The notes below the pieces were generated by a model. It saw only the letters and a list, made by a program, of their open reading frames with translations, was not told the DNA's origin and did not search any database. 64,000 bases of DNA from Acholeplasma granularum ATCC 19168 (lineage in GTDB: Bacteria > Bacillota_I > Bacilli_A > Acholeplasmatales > Acholeplasmataceae). Location of the stretch: the NCBI RefSeq assembly GCF_000526235.1, contig NZ_JAFR01000007.1:124001-188000 (forward strand), written 5' to 3'. Every line of letters begins with the position of its first letter. Position 1 is the stretch's first letter. This document shows positions 27,185 through 36,472 of this stretch, in pieces. A program made the position numbers and the translations under genes.

Positions 27185-28420
27185 CTATTTAAAGTACGGA
27201 ATTACTTCCTTTTTTACGTACCCAATAAAGTGCAAACTACCCGTTATTAAAATAACGTCATTTTCTCTTCTGTTTTGTATTAAATTTTCTAATGCTATTT
27301 TAGGATTATTTTCAAATTTAAATGGAAGATTTTCTAAAGTTTTATAACGAGGATCCGGAAAAGCAGTCAGAGTAATTGATTTAACAAATGGTTGAATTAA
27401 ATTCAACATTTTTTCTGGCTCTTTATCAGATAATGCACTAAAAAGTACATTTATATTATACACTTTATTTATTGATTGTAAAGAATAAATGACTCTCTTA
27501 ATTGCATGAACATTGTGAGCACCATCAATAAACACCCCATCTAAGACCATTTCTAAGCGTCCTGAATGTTTAGTATCAATTAATCCTTGTTTAATTTTGC
27601 TAACTTCAATATCCTTATATAAGTGTTTTACTATCTCTATAGCTAGACAAGCATTTAAATTTTGAAAATCTCCTAACAGTGATAGTTTATATGTTTCATA
27701 TTTATATTCAATAATATGAGGAAATTCAGAGATTACTTTTATATTATTTTTATCAATAAAATTTACTATTGCATTTTTATTAGTTGCATAATCAGTAAAT
27801 AACTTTTCAAATTTGCTGTCTACAGTTGTATATAATACACCATTTTTCTTTAAGATACCTAATTTATTTAGTGCAATCTGCTCTTCTGTATCACCTAATT
27901 GTTTCATATGGTCCATACCAATATTTGTGATGACAGAAACATCATAATTAAGTATGTTTGTGGAGTCTAACAACCCACCTATACCAACTTCCATTATCAT
28001 CACATCGACTTTTTTATCATGAAAAAACTTAATTGCCATCAATGTCATCAATTCAAAAAACGATAAAGTTTGACCACTTATTTGAGAATAATTTTTATTT
28101 AATTGATATATTTCATTAATAATTTTAAGTAAATCTTCATTAGAAATATCTTGTCCATTATATTTAATTCTTTCATTAAAGTTTTCTAAATAAGGCGAAA
28201 TGAAAGTACCAACATTTTTTCCCGATTTAACTAATATAGATGTTGTCATCATACATACAGAACCCTTACCGTTTGTTCCTGTAACATGAATTTTTTTAAT
28301 TTTTGATAAGTCTAAATGAAGGATGCTTAATGCATCCTTCATATGATCAAGACTTGTTTTTGGTCTAAATTTAATTTGTTTTTCTATCCATGATATTGCA
28401 TCATCTAGTTGATTAAACAT
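27185..28420 (-). CDS. folC: Bifunctional folylpolyglutamate synthase/dihydrofolate synthase
   Basis: A 411-residue Mur-ligase-like enzyme. ATP loop HVTGTNGKGSVCMMTTSILV (near residue 43), folate-binding SPYLENFNERIKYNGQDIS, VGIGGLLDSTNIL and DGAHNVHAIKRV near residue 290. It adds glutamate to folates (and may make dihydrofolate). It overlaps the valS end by 8 bases, the common Firmicutes order valS-folC. No other folate-synthesis gene is present, so salvage use is plausible. Confidence 0.93.
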   Translation of the reverse strand: MFNQLDDAISWIEKQIKFRPKTSLDHMKDALSILHLDLSKIKKIHVTGTNGKGSVCMMTTSILVKSGKNVGTFISPYLENFNERIKYNGQDISNEDLLKIINEIYQLNKNYSQISGQTLSFFELMTLMAIKFFHDKKVDVMIMEVGIGGLLDSTNILNYDVSVITNIGMDHMKQLGDTEEQIALNKLGILKKNGVLYTTVDSKFEKLFTDYATNKNAIVNFIDKNNIKVISEFPHIIEYKYETYKLSLLGDFQNLNACLAIEIVKHLYKDIEVSKIKQGLIDTKHSGRLEMVLDGVFIDGAHNVHAIKRVIYSLQSINKVYNINVLFSALSDKEPEKMLNLIQPFVKSITLTAFPDPRYKTLENLPFKFENNPKIALENLIQNRRENDVILITGSLHFIGYVKKEVIPYFK

Positions 28421-30995
28421 ATTTTTTCAGCATCTCGATGACATCATTATATTGCTTGAGATAATCATCATACTTTCTTTGTTCATTATTCTTTTTTTCT
28501 TCTGGTGCTTTAGACATGAATTTCTCATTAGTAAGTAAGCCTTTTGATCGTTCTAGTTCTTTTTCTAGCGTATCTTTTTGCTTTAATAATGAGGCTTTTT
28601 CTTGTTCTAAATCTATTAAATCAGATTTTTCTATATAAATGTTTATATTAGCACCAGCTATAAAAATCATATCTGTTGGTATCACTTCTTCTTGATAAGC
28701 TAATTGACTAGTGTTTAAAAACTTAACTAAATAACCATCATATAACTTAAGTGAATCTAGAATAAACGTATCCTTAATTTCTAATTTTATATTTATTGGT
28801 TTAGAAGGTTTTACATTATAATCATTTCTTAATGTTCTAACTTTTATAATGATTTCTTGTATTTCTTTAACTAAATCTATTTCATTAGTATAATCAAATT
28901 TAGCTACTGGCCAATCACTTATCATGATTGATTCTTCATCAAAAATATCAATAAATAATTTTTCTGTAACAAATGGTAGGAATGGATGAAGTAATTTTAA
29001 TATATCTTTAAGTACATAAACTAATACTGCTTGAGTGTTTTTATTTGCATTTTCATCATTTAAAGATACCTTAGAAAGTTCTAAATACCAGTTTGCAAAC
29101 TCTTCCCAAATAAAATGAGTTAAAACTTTTGATGCTTCATTAAATTCATACTTTTCATAAAAAGTATCAGCAAGATTAATTGTTTCAGATAAACGACTAA
29201 GTATCCATTTATCGAATAAATTTAGTTCATTTTCATTAATAGTAAGCTTTGAATCTGTAATATTAAGTGTAACAAATCTAGTTATATTCCATAGTTTATT
29301 AATGAAATTCCAACTTGACTCTATTTTAGTCACATCATAACGTGTATCTTGACCAGGTGCTGAATTTGATACAATAAAAAATCTAAGAGCATCAACACCA
29401 TATGTATCTATAACATCCATCGGATCAACACCATTACCTAAAGATTTTGACATCTTTTGACCATTTTCATCTCTAATTAAACCATGTAATAATACTGTTT
29501 TGAATGGATCTTTACCTGTAAATTCTAAACCTTGGAACATCATTCTAGCTACCCAAAAGAATATAATATCATAACCTGTTACTAAAACATTAGTTGGATA
29601 ATAACGCTTATAATCATCGCTTTCTATATCTGGCCAACCAAGAGTTGAAAACGGCCATAAAGCACTTGAAAACCATGTATCCAGGACGTCCTCATCTTGC
29701 TTCCAATCATCACCAGGAGAGTCTATTTGAACCTTAACTTCATCCCCTTTAAACCAGGCAGGTATTCTATGTCCCCACCAAAGTTGACGTGAAATTGTCC
29801 AATCTTGAATATTATTTAACCAATTTTCAAATGTGTTTTTAAATCTTTCTGGTACAAATTGAACCTTATTGTTTTTTAAAGTTTGTTCAGTCAATCCCTT
29901 CATATCAACAAACCATTGAAGTGATAGTCTAGGTTCAACCATAACACCTGTTCTTTCTGAGTAACCAACCTGGTGTGTATAATTTTCTATCTTAGGACAA
30001 AGCCCTAGTAATTCTAAGTCTTTTGTAACTAATTTACGACATTCAAATCTATCTAGACCTTCATATTTAAGTGCCATTTCATTCATTTTTCCATCTTCAT
30101 TCATACATAGCGGCATGGATAAGCCATGACGTTTTGCTACTTCATAGTCATTTGGGTCATGTGCAGGTGTTACTTTAACAACACCTGTTCCAAATGTCAT
30201 GTCAACATAGTCATCAGCAATCACTGGAATTTTAGTGGATGTTCCTGGAATATATACAAATTTTCCAATATGCTTTTGATATCTTTCATCTTTAGGATGA
30301 ACCATAAGTGCTTGATCAGCAAACATTGTTTCAGGTCTTGTTGTAGCAATTGTTAAATAGCCTTCTTCACCTACAAAAGGATAGTTAAAATGATATAAAT
30401 GACCTTGAGTTTCCTCATATTCTACTTCAATATTAGATAGTGCAGTTTTTGCTTCACAATCCCAGTTAATAATTCTATAACCTCGATATATCCATCCTTT
30501 TTTATATAAAGAAATAAATACATGATTTACAGCATCGTTTAATTTATCATCTAGTGTAAAGCGTTCTTTTGTGTAATCTAAAGAAAGTCCTAAAGCTTTC
30601 CATTGTTCTTTAATATGTCCTGCGTATTCTTCTTTCCATTCCCATGCTTTTTCTAAATATTTTTCTCTGCCTAAATCATATCTAGAAATTCCTTGATTTT
30701 TTAGTCTTTCATCAATTTTTGCTTGTGTTGCAATTCCTGCATGGTCCATACCAGGAAGGTATAAAGCATCATAGCCTTGCATACGTTTACGACGAATAAT
30801 AATATCTTGGATTGCTGTATCCCATGCATGGCCCAAATGAAGTTTTCCTGTAACGTTTGGAGGTGGAATAACTATTGTAAATGGTTCTTTTTTAAAATCT
30901 TTACCAGATTCAAAAAAACCTTTAGATAACCAATAATCATATCTTCCTTCTTCAACACTTTTAAAATTATATTTCGTCTCTAAATTTATTTTCAT
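28413..30995 (-). CDS. valS: Valyl-tRNA synthetase
   Basis: An 860-residue class I synthetase. HIGH motif in PPPNVTGKLHLGHAWD (about residues 40-55), editing domain with TTRPETMFADQALMVHP, KMSKS motif in GQKMSKSLGNGVDPM (near residue 520), and a C-terminal coiled coil (ASLLKQKDTLEKELERSKG) typical of ValRS. I choose ATG 30995 (MKINLETKYNF); ATG 31001, closer to AAAGGAG, is equally possible. Its start overlaps the acetyltransferase end by about 30 bases. Expression is probably set by the valine T-box at 31541-31790. Confidence 0.96.
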   Translation of the reverse strand: MKINLETKYNFKSVEEGRYDYWLSKGFFESGKDFKKEPFTIVIPPPNVTGKLHLGHAWDTAIQDIIIRRKRMQGYDALYLPGMDHAGIATQAKIDERLKNQGISRYDLGREKYLEKAWEWKEEYAGHIKEQWKALGLSLDYTKERFTLDDKLNDAVNHVFISLYKKGWIYRGYRIINWDCEAKTALSNIEVEYEETQGHLYHFNYPFVGEEGYLTIATTRPETMFADQALMVHPKDERYQKHIGKFVYIPGTSTKIPVIADDYVDMTFGTGVVKVTPAHDPNDYEVAKRHGLSMPLCMNEDGKMNEMALKYEGLDRFECRKLVTKDLELLGLCPKIENYTHQVGYSERTGVMVEPRLSLQWFVDMKGLTEQTLKNNKVQFVPERFKNTFENWLNNIQDWTISRQLWWGHRIPAWFKGDEVKVQIDSPGDDWKQDEDVLDTWFSSALWPFSTLGWPDIESDDYKRYYPTNVLVTGYDIIFFWVARMMFQGLEFTGKDPFKTVLLHGLIRDENGQKMSKSLGNGVDPMDVIDTYGVDALRFFIVSNSAPGQDTRYDVTKIESSWNFINKLWNITRFVTLNITDSKLTINENELNLFDKWILSRLSETINLADTFYEKYEFNEASKVLTHFIWEEFANWYLELSKVSLNDENANKNTQAVLVYVLKDILKLLHPFLPFVTEKLFIDIFDEESIMISDWPVAKFDYTNEIDLVKEIQEIIIKVRTLRNDYNVKPSKPINIKLEIKDTFILDSLKLYDGYLVKFLNTSQLAYQEEVIPTDMIFIAGANINIYIEKSDLIDLEQEKASLLKQKDTLEKELERSKGLLTNEKFMSKAPEEKKNNEQRKYDDYLKQYNDVIEMLKKYV

Positions 30996-31527
30996 GTGCA
31001 TAAAACTCCTTTTTCGTAATTTCATAATATAAAACATAATGTATCTTAGGATTTTCAATATATTTTTTATGTTTTTTAAACATAAATTTAAACCCTGATT
31101 TTTCAATCACCTTTTGACTTGCAATATTAAAATCCGCATGTGCTGCTCGAACATAATCAAATTTTAATGTACTAAAAACATAGTTTAAAACTAAACTTAC
31201 AGCTTTGGTTACAATTCCTTGATTCCAATAATTATTATCTAGTACAAACCCTATTTCAGCTCCAAGTCCAAAAAATTTATCACTTACTTTATTATGTAAA
31301 CTGATTGTACCAATCATCAAATCATCATTTTCTAAAGTAATCGCCCAAACATTATTTTCTATAATATGTAGTGCTAAGATTGCTTTTGTTTCATCTAGAT
31401 TTCGATGAGGAAACCAACCCGCATTTGGACCAATTTCACTTTTCGATGCAAAATAGAAAAATGATACTAAGTCACTATCTTTAGGCATCCTCAATATAAT
31501 ATTATCCATTTTAAGTGTAGGTAGCAT
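30967..31527 (-). CDS. GNAT family N-acetyltransferase (RimJ/RimL-like)
   Basis: A 186-residue acetyltransferase. It shows NIILRMPKDSD at the start, AEIGFVLDNNYWNQGIVTKA (acetyl-CoA binding motif A region, with the RimJ-type NxGxxTEA pattern altered to NQGIVTKA, near residue 100), and NIASQKVIEKSGFKFM (motif B). Such proteins acetylate ribosomal-protein N-termini, amino acids or drugs; the target is unknown. It lies directly after the T-box terminator and overlaps valS, so it is the first gene under valine-tRNA control. Confidence 0.85.
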   Translation of the reverse strand: MLPTLKMDNIILRMPKDSDLVSFFYFASKSEIGPNAGWFPHRNLDETKAILALHIIENNVWAITLENDDLMIGTISLHNKVSDKFFGLGAEIGFVLDNNYWNQGIVTKAVSLVLNYVFSTLKFDYVRAAHADFNIASQKVIEKSGFKFMFKKHKKYIENPKIHYVLYYEITKKEFYAHENKFRDEI

Positions 31528-31540
31528 ATTTATCCCCCTA

Positions 31541-31790
31541 ATAAATAAAAATCCTTAGACCAATAAACGGTCTAAGGACGAAATAATCGCGGTACCACCT
31601 TAGTTTACATGTAAAAAACATGTACACTTGATTTCTTCGTAACGTGAAGATAATTTTTACGAGTTTAACTACTTTATTGTTCATTAAACCAGCTCCATGA
31701 TGACATTCGTTATTTATAATCAAGTTTTGCACCAACCAACTTGTCTCTTTAAACTATAAGATAACTACTCTTTCACTTCATAGCTTTATA
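31541..31790 (-). ncRNA. T-box riboswitch leader, valine-specific (specifier GUC)
   Basis: On the minus strand the leader has AGTAG (31770 region), AGAGAC, a GGTTGGTG apical motif, then GAAT-GTC-ATCATGGAGC. The position of GTC (31704-31702) after GAA and before A/GGAGC is that of a T-box specifier, and GUC is valine, agreeing with valS downstream. The T-box core AGGTGGTACCGCG is at 31600-31588. The terminator TCCTTAGACC/GGTCTAAGGA (31578-31552 region) with a T-rich tail follows 14 bases before the acetyltransferase start. Uncharged valine tRNA should open the terminator and raise expression of the operon. Confidence 0.93.
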
Positions 31791-31792
31791 AT

Positions 31793-31821
31793 ATTATATA
31801 CTAATTATTTTTGATATGCAA
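31793..31821 (-). promoter_or_regulatory. Probable promoter of the T-box leader
   Basis: TTGCAT (31821-31816), 17 bases, TATAAT (31798-31793) on the minus strand. It overlaps the 3' end of the oxidoreductase gene. Confidence 0.55.
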
Positions 31822-32446
31822 TTGTAAAACGAGAATTAATATACTTTGGATTTTCTGCCTCTAGTACAATTGCATAAGCTAAATCTTGCACAGATATTCT
31901 AGAACGCTCCAATTTATCATACAATAAATGATCTTTTCCATAGCTAAATTCTTTTGTTAGATCACCATCAAAGACTTCAGCTGCAGGAGATATAAAGGAT
32001 ATTTTAATGGAATGCTCATTTTTATATTTATCATAAACCATGTCAGTACCTGCTAAGGCAGCTATCCAAGGTTTTGGATATACTAATCCGTTTTTAACTA
32101 ACTCACCATCATATTGAATAAGTGTAGTTGATCCTATTACAGCTATAATATGTTTATTTAATTTTTTTGCTATTTTAAACATTACATCATATCCATCAAC
32201 GAATCTTTGTGCTTGTGCAACATGATAATAGCCAGGATTATAAGCAGATATTATAACATCTGCATCTTTAATTGTATTTTCGAATATTTCCTCATCAAAA
32301 ATTGTTAGTTTGTGAAGTTTAAGGTTATTTTGATCTTTAATTTTGTTTCTTCTAAAAATCCCTATAACTTCATGACCTCTACTTAATGCAACATTTACAA
32401 TATTTTCACCTACAAAACCCGATGCACCAATTACTGCTATTTTCAT
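31805..32446 (-). CDS. NAD(P)-binding oxidoreductase/epimerase-like protein
   Basis: A 213-residue Rossmann-fold protein: IAVIGASGFVGENIVNVALS (GxxGxxG nucleotide loop) at the N-terminus and GIFRRNK, where the Arg suggests NADP. It is shorter than full epimerases and lacks a clear YxxxK, so it belongs to the atypical SDR/NmrA-like group (YwnB-type flavin or quinone reductase relatives). The role is not assigned. Last gene of engB-degV-oxidoreductase, 11 bases after degV. Ends within the promoter region of the T-box leader. Confidence 0.75.
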   Translation of the reverse strand: MKIAVIGASGFVGENIVNVALSRGHEVIGIFRRNKIKDQNNLKLHKLTIFDEEIFENTIKDADVIISAYNPGYYHVAQAQRFVDGYDVMFKIAKKLNKHIIAVIGSTTLIQYDGELVKNGLVYPKPWIAALAGTDMVYDKYKNEHSIKISFISPAAEVFDGDLTKEFSYGKDHLLYDKLERSRISVQDLAYAIVLEAENPKYINSRFTIAYQK

Positions 32447-32457
32447 AATCTATTTAC

Positions 32458-33306
32458 CTACCTTTGAATGTATAATATACCAATTGTACCTTTTCCGCAG
32501 TGACTTGAAATGACGCAACCTGCATGTCCTTCTAATATATTTTCTACATTAATTTTACCTTCAAGTTGACTTTTAATGTATTCAAATGAATCATCAGCAA
32601 GCGAATGTGTGATAAATACATAACTATTATCTATATTATCTTTAAGTGCTAATAAATCTTCTATCATTACATCAAGTGCTTTGCTCATTTTTCCAACAGT
32701 TTTTTTATAGACATCTAACTTTCCATTGGTGACTTTAATTATCGGTTTAATTCTTAACATTGAACCAATTAAAGCAGCTAAACCACTTGCACGGCCACCT
32801 TTATGAAGATAATCTAATGTTTTTATTGCAAATTGACTTGATACTTTAGGTACCAATTCTATTATTTTTTCATGAATTGACTTAGCATCCATACCAGATA
32901 TTGCATAGTCACTCGCTTTTAAAACCAGTAATCCAATACCTGATGATAAATTAAGTGAATCAATTAAATGTACTTTATTTGTTTCTAATAGTTCAATAGC
33001 AATTGTTGCAGCTTGATGTGTTGCAGAAATTTTTGAACCAATTGAGACATGTACAATTTCATAACCTTCATCTAAATATTTTTTAAAAAAGGCTTCAAAG
33101 TCCCCCGGTGATACAGCTTGAGTTTGAGGAAGAAATCCTAATTCTTCTACTTTATCATATAGTTCAGATGTTGTGATATTTACACCATCTTGATAAGAAT
33201 CATCGCCAAATCTTACATATAAAGGAATACTTTTAATATTTCTTGCATCAAGTATTTCTTTACTCAAATCTGATGTTGAATCCGTTGTAATTAATACTTT
33301 ATTCAT
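32458..33306 (-). CDS. DegV family protein (fatty-acid-binding, FakB-like)
   Basis: A 282-residue DegV protein. It begins KVLITTDSTSDLSKEIL, has the conserved YQDGVNITTSELYDKV, SIGSKISATHQAA and, near the middle, LDYLHKGGRASGLAALIGS. DegV/FakB proteins bind a fatty acid and present it to the kinase FakA for acyl-phosphate formation, which would feed PlsY; FakA is not in this window. It overlaps the engB end by 8 bases. Confidence 0.9.
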   Translation of the reverse strand: MNKVLITTDSTSDLSKEILDARNIKSIPLYVRFGDDSYQDGVNITTSELYDKVEELGFLPQTQAVSPGDFEAFFKKYLDEGYEIVHVSIGSKISATHQAATIAIELLETNKVHLIDSLNLSSGIGLLVLKASDYAISGMDAKSIHEKIIELVPKVSSQFAIKTLDYLHKGGRASGLAALIGSMLRIKPIIKVTNGKLDVYKKTVGKMSKALDVMIEDLLALKDNIDNSYVFITHSLADDSFEYIKSQLEGKINVENILEGHAGCVISSHCGKGTIGILYIQR

Positions 33307-33871
33307 TCATAAATACCTCATTAATAAGTTTTTCAATTCCATATTTAGTTGCACTGGATGTTATATACATTTTTTGACCATCAAAAAATTTTGATTCGAT
33401 TATTTTTTGCTGTTTCATACGATACGATGATTTGACTTTATCATACTTTGTTGCAACTATAATAAGTTCAATATCTATTTTTTGAAGTTCTATATATAAG
33501 TTTAAATCATCTATTGTAGGGCCAACATTAAAGTCTATAAGAAGAATTATCTTTTTTAAATGACCATTATATTTAATATACTCTTTAATCATTTTTAAAA
33601 AAGATAAACTTTGTGTTTTTGATCTTTTTGCATAACCGTATCCGGGTGCGTCAACAAGATAAAGTGATTCATTTAATAAATATAAGTTTAAAGTAATAGT
33701 TTTACCAGGTGTTTGTGACACCCTTGCTAAACCTTTTCTGTTAGTAACTGCGTTAATCAATGACGATTTTCCTACATTTGATCTTCCTAAGAGTAAGAAA
33801 TGGTCAAAATTATCATTAGGTAAATCGGCAACTGAAACGACCGATGTAACAAATTCTGCTTGTTTAATCAT
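33299..33871 (-). CDS. engB: Ribosome biogenesis GTP-binding protein EngB (YsxC/YihA)
   Basis: A 190-residue GTPase needed for assembly of the large ribosomal subunit. G1 LGRSNVGKSSLINAV (near residue 30), G2/G3 region TPGKTITLNLYLLN and LVDAPGYGYAKRS, G4 VATKYDKV. Normal length. It often lies next to lon in Firmicutes, as here (lon 130 bases upstream). It begins its own transcript from the extended -10 at 33890-33898. Confidence 0.95.
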   Translation of the reverse strand: MIKQAEFVTSVVSVADLPNDNFDHFLLLGRSNVGKSSLINAVTNRKGLARVSQTPGKTITLNLYLLNESLYLVDAPGYGYAKRSKTQSLSFLKMIKEYIKYNGHLKKIILLIDFNVGPTIDDLNLYIELQKIDIELIIVATKYDKVKSSYRMKQQKIIESKFFDGQKMYITSSATKYGIEKLINEVFMNE

Positions 33872-33889
33872 AATAATACCTCTTAACTT

Positions 33890-33898
33890 ATTGTATCA
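33890..33898 (-). promoter_or_regulatory. Extended -10 promoter of engB-degV-oxidoreductase
   Basis: TGATACAAT on the minus strand (TGnTAnAAT), 19 bases upstream of the engB ATG. Confidence 0.5.
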
Positions 33899-33958
33899 TA
33901 TTTTATGACTTGAATTTCTTATAAAGTTTATTTAACTATTTATTTATATTAATTCACT

Positions 33959-33991
33959 AAAAAAATAAGAGTGCTTAGTTACAAGCACTCT
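33959..33991 (-). terminator. Terminator of lon
   Basis: Stem AGAGTGCTT/AAGCACTCT (33968-33976 with 33983-33991), 6-base loop, followed on the minus strand by TATTTTTTT. Confidence 0.88.
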
Positions 33992-34001
33992 ATTATGTGT
34001 A

Positions 34002-36314
34002 TTATTTTACAATTGCTTGAGTAAATACATCAGCTACTGTTTCAACTGGAATAATTGTTAATTTCTCTCTAACTTCTTGAGGGATATCATCAATGTCTTT
34101 TGTGTTTTGTTTTGGAATTAAAATTGTAGTTAATCCACTTCGTAGTGCAGCAATAGCTTTTTCTTTTAAACCACCAATAGGTAGTACATAGCCTCTTAAT
34201 GTAATTTCACCTGTCATACCAAGATCTTTTCTTATGTATTGTTGGGTAGCAGCAGACATTATTGCAGTAGCCATAGTTATACCTGCAGATGGACCATCTT
34301 TAGGCACAGCTCCTTCAGGTACGTGTACGTGGAAGTCATTTTGCTCAAATATTAACGGATCAATTTTAAATTCAGCAGCATGTGATTTAACGTATGAAAG
34401 AGCAGTTATTGCAGATTCTTTCATAACATCACCAAGTTTACCTGTTAATACGAGTTGACCTTTACCTTTGTAATATGTAACTTCTACTGGTAATGTGTCA
34501 CCACCAAAAGCAGTATAAGCAAGACCAGTAACAACTCCTATTTGTTCTTTTTCATCCATTAGATTATGAACAAATTTAGGTTTACCAATATAACTTTCAA
34601 CATTATTATTAGTTATATGGACATTTGTTTTTTTATTCATTAAAATTTCTTTTATTGCTTTACGTACTAAAGAACCAATATATCTATTTAATTCACGAAC
34701 GCCTGCTTCTCTTGTATAGTGTCTTACAATAAAGTAAATTGTTTCTTCATCTATTTGGAATTTATCTTCTTCTAAGCCATGAGCTTTTAATTGCTTTTGA
34801 ATTAAGTGTTTTTGAGCAATTTGGATTTTTTCATATTCTGTATAACTAAATAATTCAACAATTTCCATTCTATCACGCAATGGTGCTGGAACATTTTCTA
34901 AATAGTTTGCAGTTGTAATGAATAAAACTTGACTTAAATCATACGATTCTTCTAAATAATGATCGCTAAATTTTTCATTTTGTTCAGGATCTAGTACTTC
35001 TAGCATAGCTGAAGCTGGATCTCCCCTATAATCTGAGGCCATTTTATCGATTTCATCAAGTAGGAACACTGGATTAACTGTCCCTGCATCTTTCATACCT
35101 TTTAAGATACGACCAGGCATAGCACCAACATAGGTTCTTCTGTGTCCTCTAATTTCTGATTCATCTTTTACTCCACCTAAAGACTGTTTTACAAATTTGC
35201 GTCCTAAAGCTTCAGCAATTGATGTTGCTAATGATGTTTTACCAACCCCTGGAGGTCCTGCCAAACAAAGAATTGTCTGTGGATTTCTACCAGTCATAAT
35301 TTTAACAGCTAAATATTCAATTATACGTTCTTTTACATTTTCAAGACCATAATGATTTTTATCTAAACTATCTTGTACTTTTGCTAAATCATTTAAATCT
35401 TTACTAGATTCATTCCAAGGAAGTGCAACTAGAAAATCTAAGTAAGTTTTGATAATTTGTGATTCTGCCATTGCAGAAGGGGTTGATTGATATCTCGATA
35501 GTTCTTGTAATGCTTTTTCTTCGATATGAAGTGGCATTTTTGCCTTTTTAATATCTTCTCTAAGCTTATCAATCTCATCTTCTTTTTTTGCTTTATCGCC
35601 CAATTCATTTTGAATTGCGCGCATTTTTTCTCTTAAATAATATTCTTTTTGATTTTCATCGATCGCTTTTTTAACGTCTTCATTAATGCGTTGTTCTAAG
35701 TCTGCAATCATTTTTAGACGATTTAAATCTTCTAAAATTAGTTTTAATCTATTATTAATGTTGAGTTCTGCTAAATATTTATACTTATCGGTATCATTAA
35801 TACGCAAGTTAGAAGCTAAAATATCAGATATCTTATCAGCAGGTAGGCCAGATTGTAATTGATCAGACATTTGTTGACCATTATTAAATAATTGATTGCC
35901 ACCAGCAATTGCCTCACTTAATATTAATTTAAGTAAAGTGGTTTCTTCTTCAAGGCTGCCATTAACCTGTTCAACCTCTTCATAATCAGCAACAAAATAT
36001 GGATCTGTTAAAAAATACTCTTTAACTTTTATTCTATTAATAATATTAAACTTAACCTTAAAATTATTATTAGGTAATTGGATTTTCATCGCTACTTTTG
36101 CAATTACACCATATTCATGTAAATCTGCAGTTGTTGGATTTTCAATTAATGGATTTTTTTGAACTAAGATTAAAACGTGTGATGAGAATCCCTTTTCTGA
36201 CTCTTCAATGGCTTTAATAGAGGCTTTTCTGCCTACTTCAATTCTAAAATCATTATGTGGGATAGGTACGATACCACGTACGACTACCGCCGGTAAACTT
36301 GTTTGTAATTCCAT
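34002..36314 (-). CDS. lon: ATP-dependent protease La (Lon)
   Basis: A 770-residue Lon. N-terminal substrate domain (about residues 1-200), coiled-coil region, AAA+ domain with Walker A LAGPPGVGKTSLATSIAE (near residue 350) and VFLLDEIDKM, sensor region, and protease domain with catalytic Ser in PKDGPSAGITMATA (near residue 675) and Lys in IGGLKEKAIAALRSG. It degrades misfolded proteins. A CIRCE-like site next to its promoter suggests heat induction through HrcA, which explains why this protease gene is part of the stress regulon in this organism. Confidence 0.97.
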   Translation of the reverse strand: MELQTSLPAVVVRGIVPIPHNDFRIEVGRKASIKAIEESEKGFSSHVLILVQKNPLIENPTTADLHEYGVIAKVAMKIQLPNNNFKVKFNIINRIKVKEYFLTDPYFVADYEEVEQVNGSLEEETTLLKLILSEAIAGGNQLFNNGQQMSDQLQSGLPADKISDILASNLRINDTDKYKYLAELNINNRLKLILEDLNRLKMIADLEQRINEDVKKAIDENQKEYYLREKMRAIQNELGDKAKKEDEIDKLREDIKKAKMPLHIEEKALQELSRYQSTPSAMAESQIIKTYLDFLVALPWNESSKDLNDLAKVQDSLDKNHYGLENVKERIIEYLAVKIMTGRNPQTILCLAGPPGVGKTSLATSIAEALGRKFVKQSLGGVKDESEIRGHRRTYVGAMPGRILKGMKDAGTVNPVFLLDEIDKMASDYRGDPASAMLEVLDPEQNEKFSDHYLEESYDLSQVLFITTANYLENVPAPLRDRMEIVELFSYTEYEKIQIAQKHLIQKQLKAHGLEEDKFQIDEETIYFIVRHYTREAGVRELNRYIGSLVRKAIKEILMNKKTNVHITNNNVESYIGKPKFVHNLMDEKEQIGVVTGLAYTAFGGDTLPVEVTYYKGKGQLVLTGKLGDVMKESAITALSYVKSHAAEFKIDPLIFEQNDFHVHVPEGAVPKDGPSAGITMATAIMSAATQQYIRKDLGMTGEITLRGYVLPIGGLKEKAIAALRSGLTTILIPKQNTKDIDDIPQEVREKLTIIPVETVADVFTQAIVK

Positions 36315-36347
36315 AAAGTTTAAGCCCCTTTCTCGAGGTATATTTAT

Positions 36348-36375
36348 ATTATATATTATAATACAAAATTGTCAA
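36348..36375 (-). promoter_or_regulatory. Sigma-A-type promoter of lon
   Basis: TTGACA (36375-36370), 16-base spacer, TATAAT (36353-36348) on the minus strand, abutting the CIRCE site upstream. Confidence 0.75.
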
Positions 36376-36402
36376 TTAGCAATCAATAAGCATGAGTGCC
36401 AA
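36376..36402. promoter_or_regulatory. CIRCE element upstream of lon
   Basis: TTAGCAATC-N9-GAGTGCCAA differs from the CIRCE consensus TTAGCACTC-N9-GAGTGCTAA by one base per arm and keeps the exact 9-base spacing. It touches the -35 of the lon promoter. Confidence 0.85.
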
Positions 36403-36431
36403 TTATTTTTCACATGTTTTTTCACAATTGA

Positions 36432-36464
36432 TATAATAAAGCCTCTGATATTTACAGAGGCTTT
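36432..36464 (-). terminator. Terminator of tig
   Basis: Perfect 10-bp stem AAAGCCTCTG/CAGAGGCTTT (36438-36447 with 36455-36464), followed on the minus strand by a T-rich tract. Confidence 0.82.
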
Positions 36465-36472
36465 AATTTGAT

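Noticed and set aside
30996-31106. Long N-terminal extension of ValRS
   Set aside because: It runs through the GNAT gene; AAAGGAG sits just before ATG 31001/30995 where ValRS similarity begins.
31538-31735. A 65-codon frame on the minus strand before the GNAT gene
   Set aside because: It is entirely inside the T-box leader, and conserved T-box elements explain the sequence.
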